A DNA stretch of 64,000 nucleotides from CAWDXG01 sp963822115 (GTDB lineage: Bacteria; Myxococcota_A; Polyangia; Polyangiales; Polyangiaceae), in the NCBI GenBank assembly GCA_963822115.1, contig CAWGGM010000004.1:406483-470482 (forward strand), given 5' to 3'. The translations under genes were made by a program, and so were the position numbers. The notes below the pieces were generated by a model. It had not been told where the DNA came from. It saw nothing but the letters and a program-made list of their open reading frames with translations, and searched no databases. Every line of letters starts with the position of its first letter. Position 1 is the first letter of the stretch. This document shows, one piece after another, positions 19,714-29,298 of this stretch.

Positions 19714-21306
19714 TTGAGAAAGCACACAGCACCCAGCAGCCAGTCCCCCTGGTTGCGCGCGCTCGGCGTCATGATGACGGCGGGCCTTCTTGCCGCAGCA
19801 ACGGGCTGCGGCGGCAGCAGTTCCACTGCCAACATAAGCAACAACAGGGATGCCGGCGTGGACGCGACGGCGGACGCGACCAGCGACGCCCCGTCCTGCT
19901 CGACCGGCCAGACATCCTGCAACGGCAGCTGCGTCGACACGAGCGCAGACCCCGACAACTGCGGCGCGTGCGGTAACGCCTGCCAGCCGGGCGAGGTCTG
20001 CTCGCAAGGTTCCTGCGCCCTGAGCTGCGGCGGCGGTACGACCGAGTGCAGCGGTGCGTGCGTCGACACGAACTACGACCCCAAGAACTGCGGGTCGTGC
20101 GGCAACGCCTGCGGCACCGGCGAGGTCTGCTCGGCGGGCAAGTGCGGCACCAGCTGCGGCACCGGTTCGACTCTCTGCGGCGGCGGCGAGGCGGGCGCGG
20201 CGTATTGCGCGAACACCCAGACGGACAACGCCAACTGCGGCTCGTGCGGCACCACCTGCGGCGCGGGCGAGGTCTGCTCGGCCGGCAAGTGCACTACCAC
20301 CTGCGGCAGCGGGCTCACACAGTGCGGCGGCGGCGAGGCGGGCGCGGCGTATTGCGCGAACACCCAGACGGACAACGCCAACTGCGGCTCGTGCGGCACC
20401 ACCTGCGGCGCGGGCGAGGTCTGCTCGGCCGGCAAGTGCACTACCACCTGCGGCAGCGGGCTCACGCAGTGCGGCGGCGGCGACGCCGGCGCGGCGTACT
20501 GCGCCAACCTGCAGACGGACAACGCCAACTGCGGCACCTGCGGCAAAGCGTGCGGTCAGGGTCTCGTCTGCTCGGGCGGCAAGTGCGCCGTGTCCTGCCA
20601 GAACGGGCTGAGCGACTGCAACGGCACCTGCGTCGACGAGAACAACGACCCGGACAACTGCGGCGCGTGCTCCAAGCAGTGCGGCACGAGCAACGCGTCG
20701 GGCTTCTGCAGCGGCGGTAGCTGCAAGCTCGCGTGCAACTCCGGCTACGCCGACTGCAACGGCACCAACTCCGACGGGTGCGAGACCAACACCACGAACG
20801 ACCCGAAGAACTGCGGTTCGTGCGCGAACAAGTGCGGCGCGACCGCGCCGTTCTGCGTGGTGAGCGAGTGCAGCTGGCTCCGCGGCCAGCCCTGGACGAG
20901 CTCGTCGTCGACGACCCACAACGGGCAGACGATCACGCCGGTGCCGGGGCCGGACGACACCGAGCAGTTCACGTACAAGGACACCACGGCGGACGTGCAC
21001 AGCACCCAGACCTTCACGTACCAGGCGGTAGCGACGAGCAGCATCACCCTGAACTACATCTGGGAGTACTCGGGCTTCCACGCCTGGTACCAGACCAGTG
21101 CGTCGCTCAAGGCGTTCGCCGACGGTCCTGGCGGCATGACGACGGTGACGCTCGTGCCCGCCCAGGCGGTGGGCGGCGGCTTCAGCTTCGTCGGCAAGGG
21201 CTCGCTCACGGTCACCCAGGGCTACAAGTTCGGCTTCACGGCCTCGGGCGTCAACTTCGACTCGAATCACGTGCTGCGGGGCACGCTCAAGATCACGAAG
21301 AAGTAG
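19714..21306 (+). CDS. Lipoprotein with tandem Cys-rich repeats and a C-terminal beta domain
   Basis: A 530-residue protein. The TTG at 19714 is chosen for its strong AAGGAG seven bases upstream and the lipoprotein signal it opens (ALGVMMTAGLLAAATGC). Residues 62-385 are repeats of the type CNGSCVDTSADPDNCGACGNACQPGEVCSQGSC; three copies of a 49-residue unit (GGGEAGAAYCANTQTDNANC...) are almost identical. The last 130 residues form a Cys-poor beta-rich domain (TQTFTYQAVATSSITLNYIW...). Such repeats are common on myxobacterial surface proteins. The function is unknown; adhesion or glycan binding is a guess. Confidence 0.82.
   Translation: MRKHTAPSSQSPWLRALGVMMTAGLLAAATGCGGSSSTANISNNRDAGVDATADATSDAPSCSTGQTSCNGSCVDTSADPDNCGACGNACQPGEVCSQGSCALSCGGGTTECSGACVDTNYDPKNCGSCGNACGTGEVCSAGKCGTSCGTGSTLCGGGEAGAAYCANTQTDNANCGSCGTTCGAGEVCSAGKCTTTCGSGLTQCGGGEAGAAYCANTQTDNANCGSCGTTCGAGEVCSAGKCTTTCGSGLTQCGGGDAGAAYCANLQTDNANCGTCGKACGQGLVCSGGKCAVSCQNGLSDCNGTCVDENNDPDNCGACSKQCGTSNASGFCSGGSCKLACNSGYADCNGTNSDGCETNTTNDPKNCGSCANKCGATAPFCVVSECSWLRGQPWTSSSSTTHNGQTITPVPGPDDTEQFTYKDTTADVHSTQTFTYQAVATSSITLNYIWEYSGFHAWYQTSASLKAFADGPGGMTTVTLVPAQAVGGGFSFVGKGSLTVTQGYKFGFTASGVNFDSNHVLRGTLKITKK
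20173..20520 (+). repeat. 147-bp coding tandem repeats
   Basis: Units beginning at about 20180, 20327 and 20474 are 147 bp (49 codons) apart. The first two are nearly identical at the DNA level and the third diverges in its second half. This indicates recent in-frame duplication within the Cys-rich lipoprotein gene. Confidence 0.85.
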
Positions 21307-21332
21307 CTCGACACTCGGGGTAGCCCCCCGCG

Positions 21333-21369
21333 AGGCCCGGCGCGATCGTCCGATCCGCCGGGCCTTTTT
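21333..21369 (+). terminator. Intrinsic terminator
   Basis: A perfect 10-bp stem (AGGCCCGGCG with CGCCGGGCCT), a 13-nt loop and a T-run, 26 bases after the Cys-rich lipoprotein stop. It is one of the clearest terminators in the window. Confidence 0.9.
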
Positions 21370-21458
21370 CTTGCTCGTGCGAATCAACGTCGATCTAGCC
21401 AGTGCCTGCGCAATTTGTCTTTCGAGCGCGCTGTACAGCTGCACTACAGGAGGAGAGT

Positions 21459-21773
21459 TTGGGTTTCCTGACCCCTTGCGTGGCCAGCCGCCGTCCAATT
21501 GCCCTCCAGGTACCCATCCGAGCGGTTTCCTGGGAAGCGGCGACTGTACCCCGGACAGTAGGACTTCTGCTTGCGGTCGGCGCAATTGCGTGGGGCATCC
21601 ATGTCAGGGCTCTTGTCCCCATGATGTTCGGTATCTTGCTTATCGCCTCATCAGCGGCGGTGCCGTCGAACCCGGCAAATCTAGGGCCGCGGAGGAAGCG
21701 CGTTCTGTTGGGAGTCAGCGCTCTTTTCCTCGTGCTGCTTGCGATCATGGTGGTGCGGAACCTCCTGGGCTGA
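21459..21773 (+). CDS. Small membrane protein, unknown
   Basis: A 104-residue protein with three predicted helices (RTVGLLLAVGAIAWGIHV, ALVPMMFGILLIASSAAV, RKRVLLGVSALFLVLLAIMVV). TTG 21459 is preferred because GGAGG lies five bases upstream; the frame is open to GTG 21402. It stands alone after a terminator and converges on the ABC permease gene. No family was recognised. Confidence 0.5.
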   Translation: MGFLTPCVASRRPIALQVPIRAVSWEAATVPRTVGLLLAVGAIAWGIHVRALVPMMFGILLIASSAAVPSNPANLGPRRKRVLLGVSALFLVLLAIMVVRNLLG

Positions 21774-21851
21774 TGGGAATTGGGTCGACTCCGCGAACTG
21801 CGGCGGCAGCACTTGCTGCGCAGTCGCACGACGCGGCAACGTCGCGACGCC

Positions 21852-22676
21852 CTACCGCCCTCCCCCTGCCGACAGGCTCCGCACGATGCGCCGCTGGAAC
21901 ACGAGCACGGCGACGGCGACGGGCAGCGTGGCGACGATCGCCGCAGCGAGGATCTGCCCCCACGGCACCTGGTAGCGGCCGCTGAGCAGCGCAATGGCGA
22001 CGGGCACGGTCTGCCGCTCGGGGCCGAGCGTGAAGGAGAGCGCGAACAGGAACTCGTTCCAGGCGTAGACGAACGTGAGGATGGCGGTGGTGGCGATGCC
22101 GGGCAGCGCGAGCGGCAGCACCACTTCGAAGAGCGCGCGCATGCGACCCGCCCCGTCGATCCATGCGGCTTCTTCCAGCGCCGCCGGCATCTGGCGGAAG
22201 TAGCCGTAGAGCAGCCACACGGTGAGCGGCATGGCGAACGTCAGATACGGCAGCACCAGTCCCGGATAGGTGTCGATGAGACCGACCTTGCGCAGCATCA
22301 GGTACAGCGGCGAGACGATCGAGATCTGCGGGAACATGCCGATGGCGAGGATGGCCGTGGCAACGAGCTTGCGGCCGCGGAACCTGAGGCGCGCCAGCGC
22401 GTAGGCGCACAGCGTGCCCAGCACGACGCTGAGAACCGTGGTGGCGCTGGCGACGACGAGCGAGTTCTTGATGGGGAGCCAGAAGCTGCGCCCGCTGAAC
22501 AGGGCGCGGTAGTGCTCGAGCGAGAAGCCGCGTGGGAAGAGCGACGGCGCGGCGAACAGCTCGGCCTCGGGACGGAAGCTCGAGACGAGTGCGAAGTAGA
22601 GCGGCAGTACCAGCACGAAGCCGAGCAGCACGAGGCCCGCGGCCCGGAGCGCACCACGCCATGTGCGTCGGCTCAC
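21852..22676 (-). CDS. ABC sugar-type transporter, MalG-like permease
   Basis: A 274-residue inner-membrane permease with six helices and the EAA loop (ALEEAAWIDGAGRMRALFEVVLPLALPGI), which docks the ATPase subunit. It matches CUT1 (maltose/oligosaccharide) permeases of the MalG type. The GTG start overlaps the stop of the fused binding-protein/permease gene (GTGA), implying coupled translation. No ATPase gene is nearby, so a shared MalK/MsmX-like ATPase elsewhere is inferred. The substrate is unknown. Confidence 0.9.
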   Translation of the reverse strand: MSRRTWRGALRAAGLVLLGFVLVLPLYFALVSSFRPEAELFAAPSLFPRGFSLEHYRALFSGRSFWLPIKNSLVVASATTVLSVVLGTLCAYALARLRFRGRKLVATAILAIGMFPQISIVSPLYLMLRKVGLIDTYPGLVLPYLTFAMPLTVWLLYGYFRQMPAALEEAAWIDGAGRMRALFEVVLPLALPGIATTAILTFVYAWNEFLFALSFTLGPERQTVPVAIALLSGRYQVPWGQILAAAIVATLPVAVAVLVFQRRIVRSLSAGGGR

Positions 22677-24901
22677 GGCTCCTCCGTTTCCGGCGCAAGC
22701 AGCCGCACGTAGCCGAGCGCGAGCCCGAACGCGATCACGAACACAATCACACCGAGCGCCGAACCGTAGCCAAAACGCAGGTGGTCGAGCAGCGTGTCGA
22801 AGGTGTACAGGGCAACCGGCTCGGTGGCGGTACCGGGCCCGCCACCGGTGAGCACGTAGACCAGATCGAAGACGCGCAGCGCGTCGAGCGTGCGGAACAC
22901 CAGCGCGACGGCGATCGCCGGCCGCAGGAGCGGCAGCGTGATGTTCCAGAGGCGCGACCACGCGCCTGCGCCATCGATGCGCGCCGCCTCGTACAGCTGC
23001 TCGTCGATGGTGGTGAGCCCCGCCAGAAGCAGCAGCGCGACGAAGGGCGTGGTCTTCCACACGTCGGCGAGCACCAGCGGCACCCAGGCTGCGATCGGAT
23101 GCGACAGCCAGTCGATGCCCGGTAGCCCGACGGCCCGGGCGATCTGGCTCGCGACGGCGTGGTCGGAGGCGAACATGAAGCGCCACACCAGTGCGGCCAC
23201 CACCGTCGGGATCGCCCAGGGCAACAGGGCAACAGCGCGCAGCGGCCCGCGGCCGCGCACCGCGCGGGAGAGCACCAGCGCGATGCCAAGACCGAGCACC
23301 AGCTCGAGCGAGACGCTGAGCCCGGCGAACAGCGCGGTGCGCCCGAGCGCGCCCCAGAAGCGCGCGTTCGAGAGTGCGAGGGCGTAGTTGTCGAGCCCGA
23401 CGAAGGGCTGGCCGCGCCAGGGCAGGCGCAGATCGTGTGCGTGCAGCGATTCCCACGCGGCCCACAGCAGCGGGAACAGCGCTACCGCTACGACAACGAT
23501 CAAGGCCGGGGCCATCAATGACCAGGCGAGCCGCGCGTCGCGGCCGCGTTCGTGCGTGCCGCGGCGACGCAGCAGCAGGAAGACAGCGCCCGCGGCGAAG
23601 AGCAGCAACAGCAGCCGTACGATCCACGACGCAAGCGGCGGAGCGCGCGCGCCGTTGCGCGCGTCGTTCTGGATGCGCCGCATGTGCGCCGCGGCGTCGG
23701 CGAGCGCGGCGCGAGGCGTCTTCTGACCGGACAGGGCGCTGGAGAGCTCGACCGACAGTGCGCCGGACAGCTCGCTCCACAGCGGCGTCGGCGGACGCGG
23801 GCGCGCGTGGTCGATGATGGCGCGCACGTCCTCCGGCGGCATGGGCAACGCGCGGGCCAGCGCCGGCGTGTCGTAGAGCGAGCGGCGCGCGGGCAGCTGC
23901 CCGGCGACGCGCGCGCGCTCCAGCATCTGCGCGGGCGCGGTGAGGAATTGCATGAGCTGCCACGCCTCGGCGGGATGGCGCGTGTTCGCGTTGATGGCGA
24001 GCGCCGCGCCGCCGAGCGCAGCCGTCGGACTGCCGCCCGGCGCTGCGGGCATGGGCGCCACGGCATAGCGGCCGCGTGCGCGCGTGCTTCCCTGCCCCAT
24101 CAGCGCGTAGGCGTACGGCCAGTTGCGCATCAGCGCGGCGCGGCCGTTCTGGAACGCGAAGCGCGTCTGCTCCTCGTGGTAGCCGAGCACCGCGCGCGGC
24201 GAGCCGTGACCGATCAGGTCCTTCAGGAACCCGAGCGCCCGCACGCCCGCGTCCGAGTCGACTGCAATGCGGCCGCTGTCGTCGACGATGCGCCCGCCGT
24301 AGCCGCCGAGCACCTCCTGGAACACGGTGACGAGCCCCTCGTAGCGCGCGCCCTGCCACACGAAGCCCTGCGGATAGCCCGTGCGCTGCGCGAAGACGGC
24401 GTCGCTCCGGAGCTCGTCCAGCGTCGCCGGCGGCTCGGGGAACATGTCCGTCCGGTAGTAGAGCATGCCGACGTCGACGAACCACGGCATCGCGTACAGC
24501 TTGTGGTGGTAGCGGTCCGCGGCGATCGCCGCCCGGAAGAAGTCGTGCGTGTCCGGATGGAAGCGCTCGAGCGGCAGGGTCCAGCCCGCCGCGGCAAACT
24601 CGGGCGCCCAGATCACGTCGATCGACAGCACATCGGGCGCGCTCGCTTTCGCGTTCAGCCACTGCACGTACAGCTGGTGGCGTTGATCGGCCGAGTCCGG
24701 CGTCACCTGCGTAACGACGCGGATGTGCGGATGCTGCCGCATGAAGCGCGCGAGCTGGCTGTGCAGCACCTTCGCCTCGGCGCCGACGGCGCTGCCCGGG
24801 AAGATCAGCGTGACCTGGCGCGCGGGAGCGGAGCTGTGCCCGCAGCCGCTACACACAAGCAGCAGCAGAACGACCAGCAGGGCGACCGCGCCGCGTCGCA
24901 T
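22673..24901 (-). CDS. Fused ABC substrate-binding lipoprotein and MalF-like permease
   Basis: A 742-residue two-module protein. Residues 1-20 form a lipoprotein-type signal (LLLLVCSGC); residues 25 to about 420 are a CUT1 extracellular-solute-binding domain (VTLIFPGSAVGAEAKVLHSQLARF, APDVLSIDVIWAPEFAAAGW, LYAMPWFVDVGMLYYRTDMF). A hydrophobic helix follows (ASWIVRLLLLLFAAGAVFLLL), then a MalF-like permease with six helices and an EAA loop (LYEAARIDGAGAWSRLWNITLPLLRPAI). Tethering the receptor to the channel gives one receptor per permease. From memory, a MalE-MalF fusion has been described in Bdellovibrio; most CUT1 systems keep these genes separate. Confidence 0.92.
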   Translation of the reverse strand: MRRGAVALLVVLLLLVCSGCGHSSAPARQVTLIFPGSAVGAEAKVLHSQLARFMRQHPHIRVVTQVTPDSADQRHQLYVQWLNAKASAPDVLSIDVIWAPEFAAAGWTLPLERFHPDTHDFFRAAIAADRYHHKLYAMPWFVDVGMLYYRTDMFPEPPATLDELRSDAVFAQRTGYPQGFVWQGARYEGLVTVFQEVLGGYGGRIVDDSGRIAVDSDAGVRALGFLKDLIGHGSPRAVLGYHEEQTRFAFQNGRAALMRNWPYAYALMGQGSTRARGRYAVAPMPAAPGGSPTAALGGAALAINANTRHPAEAWQLMQFLTAPAQMLERARVAGQLPARRSLYDTPALARALPMPPEDVRAIIDHARPRPPTPLWSELSGALSVELSSALSGQKTPRAALADAAAHMRRIQNDARNGARAPPLASWIVRLLLLLFAAGAVFLLLRRRGTHERGRDARLAWSLMAPALIVVVAVALFPLLWAAWESLHAHDLRLPWRGQPFVGLDNYALALSNARFWGALGRTALFAGLSVSLELVLGLGIALVLSRAVRGRGPLRAVALLPWAIPTVVAALVWRFMFASDHAVASQIARAVGLPGIDWLSHPIAAWVPLVLADVWKTTPFVALLLLAGLTTIDEQLYEAARIDGAGAWSRLWNITLPLLRPAIAVALVFRTLDALRVFDLVYVLTGGGPGTATEPVALYTFDTLLDHLRFGYGSALGVIVFVIAFGLALGYVRLLAPETEEP

Positions 24902-24952
24902 CCCCCGAGTGTCGGCACGCGAGCGCGGGGGTCAAGGGCCGGTGCGCCCCTC

Positions 24953-27900
24953 CTACGTCCCCGCCCGCGCGTGCCACTCCTGCACGCTCTTGACCTGCGG
25001 CTCACCGCGGGTCATCGCGCGCATCTCGAGGGCGTCCACTGCCGCCAGCCCGGCGTTCATGGTCGTGAAGTACGGGATGTTGGCGAGCAGGGCTGTGCGG
25101 CGGATGGAGTAGCTGTCGCGGATCGCCTTGGCGCCCTGGGTGGTGTTGATCACCAGCTGGATGTCGCCGTTGCTGATGGCGTCGACCACGTGCGGCGAGC
25201 CCTCGAGCACCTTGTTGATGCGTTCCACCGGGATGCGCGCCCGCGCGATAGCGTCGGCGGTTCCGTGGGTGGCGATGATGCTGAAGCCAAGGTTCCTCAG
25301 CCGCCGCGCAACGTAGCAGGCCCCGGCCTTGTCGCTGTCGGCCACGCTGATGAAGGCCTTGCCGCGCTCCGGCAACGCGAAGCCCGACGCCGTCATCGAT
25401 TTGCCGAACGCGAGCGCCACGCTGGTCGAGATCCCCATCACCTCGCCCGTCGAGCGCATCTCCGGACCGAGAATCGTGTCCACGCCGGGGAACTTGTTGA
25501 AGGGGAACACCGACTCCTTGATCGCGACGTGGGTCGGAATGGAACCGTCGTCGAGCCCGAGCTCGTCGAGCGTCATGCCGACCATGACCTTCGCCGCGAT
25601 CTTCGCCAGCGGGCGCCCGGTCGCCTTGGAGACGAACGGCACCGTGCGCGACGCACGCGGGTTGACCTCGAGCACGTACACCTCGCGATCCTTGACCGCG
25701 AACTGCACGTTCATCAGCCCCACCACGCCGAGCTCCAGCGCCAGGGCCCGCGCCTGGTTCTCGATCGTCCACACCGTGTCCGAGTCGAGCGAGTGCGGGG
25801 GCAGCACGCTGGTCGAATCGCCGGAGTGCACGCCCGCTTCCTCGATGTGCTGCATCACGCCGCCGATGATGCAGCGCTTGCCGTCGGCGACGCAGTCCAC
25901 GTCGACCTCGGTGGCGTTGCCCAGGAACTGGTCGATGAGCAGCGTTGGCGAGCCCGCGTCCTTGGCCGCTTCCATCGCCAGATCGACGTACGCCTCCAGT
26001 TCGTCGTCGGAAAAGCAGGTCATCATGGCGCGGCCACCCAGCACGTACGAAGGGCGCACCAGCACGGGATAGCCGATATCGCGGGCCACCTGCCGCGCTT
26101 CCTCCACGGTCCTGGCAATGCCGGCGCGCGGACGCTTGAGCCCGAGCTTGTTCAGCAGCGCATCGAAGCGCTCGCGGTCCTCGGCGCGATCGATGGCGTC
26201 GGCGGGCGTGCCGAGCAAGCGGACACCCGCCTGCGCGAGCGGCACGCTGAGCTTGAGCGGCGTCTGCCCGCCGAACTGCACGATCACGCCCAGGAGCTCG
26301 CCGCTCGACGCCTCCTCCTGGCAGATGGCCAGCACGTCCTCCAGCGTCAGCGGCTCGAAGTAGAGCCGATCCGACGTGTCGTAGTCGGTGGAGACGGTCT
26401 CGGGGTTGCAGTTGACCATCACCGTCTCGACGCCGAGGTCCTCGAGGGCGAAGGCGGCGTGACAGCAGCAGTAGTCGAACTCGATGCCCTGCCCGATGCG
26501 GTTTGGACCGCCGCCCAGGATGATGACCTTCTTCCGGTCGCTGACCTCGCTCTCGCTCTCGGACTCGTAGCTCGAGTACAGGTACGGCGTGCGCGCGATG
26601 AACTCGGCGGCACACGTGTCGACGCGCCCGAAGACGGCCCGGACACCGAGCTTGTCGCGCTGGACACGCACCTCGGCTTCGCTCACGCCGCGAAGTTGCG
26701 CGATCTGCATGTCGCTGAAGCCGAGGCGCTTGCTCTCGGCAAGGAGATCCCTGTCGAGCCCGGAGGCTTCCTCGATGACGCTCTCGTGCGCCACGATCGC
26801 CTGGAGCTCTTCAAGGAACCACGGGTCGATGCCGGTCAGCTCGTGCAGCCGCTCGACGCCAATGCCCGCGCGCAGCGCGTCGCCAACGTAGAATAGCCGC
26901 TCGGCCTTGGGCACCCTGACGACCTGCTCCAGGGCTTTCGTCAGCTCTTCCGGGCTCGGTGGCGGCAGCGACGGGCGCGGGCGCGCCGCGGGCGGCGCCT
27001 CGTGCGCCATGTCGCGCTCGTGCGGCTTTTCCGCGAGCACGCGGTAGTCGACGCGGTCCATCAGGCTGACGAAGCCCGACTTTCCCGTCTCTAGCGATCG
27101 CGCGGCTTTCTGCAGCGCCTCGGGGAAGGTGCGGCCGATGCTCATCGCCTCGCCCACGCTCTTCATCTGCGTACCGAGCCGCGCGTCCGCACCCGGGAAC
27201 TTCTCGAAGGTGAAGCGCGGCCACTTGACCACGACGTAGTCGATGGTCGGCTCGAAGGCGGCGCTGGTGCCCGTGATGTCGTTCTCGAGCTCGTCGAGCG
27301 TGAAGCCGACGGCCAGCTTGGCGGCGATCTTCGCGATCGGATAGCCCGTCGCCTTGGACGCCAGCGCGCTGGAGCGCGACACGCGCGGGTTCATCTCGAT
27401 GACGAGGATGCGCCCTGTCTTCGGGTCCACCGCGAACTGCACGTTCGAGCCGCCGGTCTCGACGCCAATCTCGTGCATCACCGCCTTCGCCGCATCGCGC
27501 AGCCGCTGGTACTCGCGGTCGGTCAGCGTCAGCGACGGAGCGACCGTGATCGAATCCCCCGTGTGCACGCCCATCGGGTCGATGTTCTCGATCGTGCAGA
27601 TGACGATGAAGTTGTCGGCCGCATCGCGGATGACCTCGAGCTCGAACTCCTTCCAGCCGATGACGCTCTCCTCGACCAGCACCTCGTGAGTCGGCGACTG
27701 CAGAAGCGCCCACTCCACCTTCTGGTCGAGATCCTCCGGCCGCTCGACGACTGCGCCGCCGGCGCCGCCCAGCGTGAAGCTGGGACGCAGGATCACCGGG
27801 TAGCCCGTGGTCTCGACGATCTTCCGCGCCTCGGCGGTCGAGCGCGCGTAGCCGGAACGGGGCGACTCGAGTCCGGCGCGGGTCATCGCTTCCTTGAACA

Positions 27901-28291
27901 GCAGCCGGTCCTCCGCCTTGCGGATGGCGTCGACCTGCGCGCCGAGCAGCTTCACCCCGTGGCGCGACAGCACACCGTTCTCGTGCAGCTCGAGCGCGAG
28001 GTTGAGCGCCGTCTGGCCGCCCAGCGTGGGCAGAAGCGCGTCCGGCCGCTCGCGCTCGATGATGGCGGCCACGGTCTCGCGTTCCAGCGGCTCGATGTAC
28101 GTTCGCCGAACCAGCTCCGGATCCGTCATGATCGTGGCCGGGTTCGAGTTGACCAGGACCACGTCGTAGCCCAGGGCGGTCAGCGCCTTGGCGCCCTGCG
28201 TGCCCGAGTAGTCGAACTCGCAGGCCTGTCCGATCACGATCGGGCCCGAGCCGATCAGCAGGATCTTGTTGATGTCGTCCCTCTGCGGCAT
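24953..28291 (-). CDS. carB: Carbamoyl-phosphate synthase large subunit
   Basis: A 1112-residue enzyme making carbamoyl phosphate from bicarbonate, ammonia (from glutamine through CarA) and two ATP, for pyrimidine and arginine synthesis. Both homologous ATP-grasp halves are complete: KILLIGSGPIVIGQACEFDYSGTQ at the start and KKVIILGGGPNRIGQGIEFDYCCCHA in the middle, with VIEMNPRVSRSSALASKATGYPIAKIAAKLA and VLEVNPRASRTVPFVSKATG. The C-terminal MGS-like allosteric domain is present. It is about 40 residues longer than the E. coli enzyme because of a linker near residue 430. No carA is adjacent. Confidence 0.98.
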   Translation of the reverse strand: MPQRDDINKILLIGSGPIVIGQACEFDYSGTQGAKALTALGYDVVLVNSNPATIMTDPELVRRTYIEPLERETVAAIIERERPDALLPTLGGQTALNLALELHENGVLSRHGVKLLGAQVDAIRKAEDRLLFKEAMTRAGLESPRSGYARSTAEARKIVETTGYPVILRPSFTLGGAGGAVVERPEDLDQKVEWALLQSPTHEVLVEESVIGWKEFELEVIRDAADNFIVICTIENIDPMGVHTGDSITVAPSLTLTDREYQRLRDAAKAVMHEIGVETGGSNVQFAVDPKTGRILVIEMNPRVSRSSALASKATGYPIAKIAAKLAVGFTLDELENDITGTSAAFEPTIDYVVVKWPRFTFEKFPGADARLGTQMKSVGEAMSIGRTFPEALQKAARSLETGKSGFVSLMDRVDYRVLAEKPHERDMAHEAPPAARPRPSLPPPSPEELTKALEQVVRVPKAERLFYVGDALRAGIGVERLHELTGIDPWFLEELQAIVAHESVIEEASGLDRDLLAESKRLGFSDMQIAQLRGVSEAEVRVQRDKLGVRAVFGRVDTCAAEFIARTPYLYSSYESESESEVSDRKKVIILGGGPNRIGQGIEFDYCCCHAAFALEDLGVETVMVNCNPETVSTDYDTSDRLYFEPLTLEDVLAICQEEASSGELLGVIVQFGGQTPLKLSVPLAQAGVRLLGTPADAIDRAEDRERFDALLNKLGLKRPRAGIARTVEEARQVARDIGYPVLVRPSYVLGGRAMMTCFSDDELEAYVDLAMEAAKDAGSPTLLIDQFLGNATEVDVDCVADGKRCIIGGVMQHIEEAGVHSGDSTSVLPPHSLDSDTVWTIENQARALALELGVVGLMNVQFAVKDREVYVLEVNPRASRTVPFVSKATGRPLAKIAAKVMVGMTLDELGLDDGSIPTHVAIKESVFPFNKFPGVDTILGPEMRSTGEVMGISTSVALAFGKSMTASGFALPERGKAFISVADSDKAGACYVARRLRNLGFSIIATHGTADAIARARIPVERINKVLEGSPHVVDAISNGDIQLVINTTQGAKAIRDSYSIRRTALLANIPYFTTMNAGLAAVDALEMRAMTRGEPQVKSVQEWHARAGT

Positions 28292-28465
28292 GCGCTCCCG
28301 TCACTGACAGAACCGGACCGGGGCGTCCAGTTGCATCCCGCCCACCCACCCCCGCCGGAATCCTCCTCGAGGGGGCTCACCGCCGCTCGAGCACCCCGAC
28401 GTGCCTCGCTACGCTCAGCACGGGCTCGCTTCTCGCTCGCCGGATCCGCACCGAAGCGACGGGAT

Positions 28466-28825
28466 CTAGCGCCGTTTCACCAGCCGCGCGGCGGCCCCGA
28501 CGACGCTGGCCCAGGTGGCGAACTGCGCGCGCGGCAGCTCGCGGCGCGTCTTGTCCATGTCCTGGTCGGGGAGATCGACGAACAGGAACGGCACCGTGCG
28601 GAGCGACGGCTGGGTCGACATCCAGCGGGCGGTGGCGCGGCCGTGCGACGGCGCGCGGCGCCCATCGACGATCACCAGGTCGGGCCGGCCCCCGGAAAGC
28701 TCTGGCTTGCACTCCGGCCAGCGCGGCTCGACCACCTGGGTCTCGTGGCCCGCCGCACCCAGCGCTTCGAGAGCGCGGGCGCCGTCGTCGCCACCGTCCA
28801 TCATCAGAAGCAGGATGTTGGCCAT
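28466..28825 (-). CDS. Degenerate receiver-like (CheY-like) small protein
   Basis: A 119-residue protein with the beta-alpha pattern of a receiver domain (MANILLLMMDGGDDGARALEALGAAGHETQVVE, PDLVIVDGRR, VPFLFVDLPDQ). The Asp of LVIVDGRR sits where the phospho-acceptor is expected, but the acidic pair and the switch Thr/Lys are not clear. It precedes carB on the same strand with a 174-base gap. It may be a pseudo-receiver; the function is unknown. Confidence 0.6.
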   Translation of the reverse strand: MANILLLMMDGGDDGARALEALGAAGHETQVVEPRWPECKPELSGGRPDLVIVDGRRAPSHGRATARWMSTQPSLRTVPFLFVDLPDQDMDKTRRELPRAQFATWASVVGAAARLVKRR

Positions 28826-28952
28826 CGCCCCGGCCGGAAACCTTGCCGCGCCAGCGCCTGGTCGACAAGTCGGGACCCGACACAGGGGTGCGTCCGTTCA
28901 GGTAGACAGGCGGCCGCTTGGGGGGGACTATCCCGGCCCTTGCGCCGCGCGC

Positions 28953-28981
28953 TTGACGGCGCCGGCCGCTTCCGTCATAAG
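28953..28981 (+). promoter_or_regulatory. Candidate sigma-70 promoter for rpmI-rplT-pheS
   Basis: TTGACG at 28953 and CATAAG at 28976 are 17 bases apart, about 95 bases before the rpmI ATG. It is the best housekeeping-type match in this gap. Confidence 0.45.
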
Positions 28982-29074
28982 TCCGCGCTCTCCGGCGTGC
29001 TCGTCGTCGCGGGTCTGCCCCGCCCGGGCAGCGCTGGAGCCGGCCTTCGATGGCCGCACTGGTGGAGTCGATCC

Positions 29075-29272
29075 ATGCCCAAGATGAAGACCAACCGCGC
29101 TGCAAAGAAGCGCTTCAAGCTCACCGGAACGGGTCGCGTGCGACGCCCCAAGTGCGGCGCCCAGCACGGGTTCATCGGCAAGTCGCGCAAGCACCGTCGT
29201 CGCCTGCGCGACATGGACATGGTTGCTCCCGAGTTCGAGAAGCGCATCAAGCTCCTTCTGCCCTACGGCTGA
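29075..29272 (+). CDS. rpmI: 50S ribosomal protein L35
   Basis: A 65-residue basic protein starting MPKMKTNRAAKKRFKLTGTGRVRR, the L35 signature, and ending KRIKLLLPYG. It is full length. The ATG at 29075 has GGTGGAG upstream. It lies 26 bases before rplT, the usual arrangement. infC, which precedes rpmI in many bacteria, is not present here. Confidence 0.97.
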   Translation: MPKMKTNRAAKKRFKLTGTGRVRRPKCGAQHGFIGKSRKHRRRLRDMDMVAPEFEKRIKLLLPYG

Positions 29273-29298
29273 AGAAGGAAGCGTAGAGGAGTAGACAG

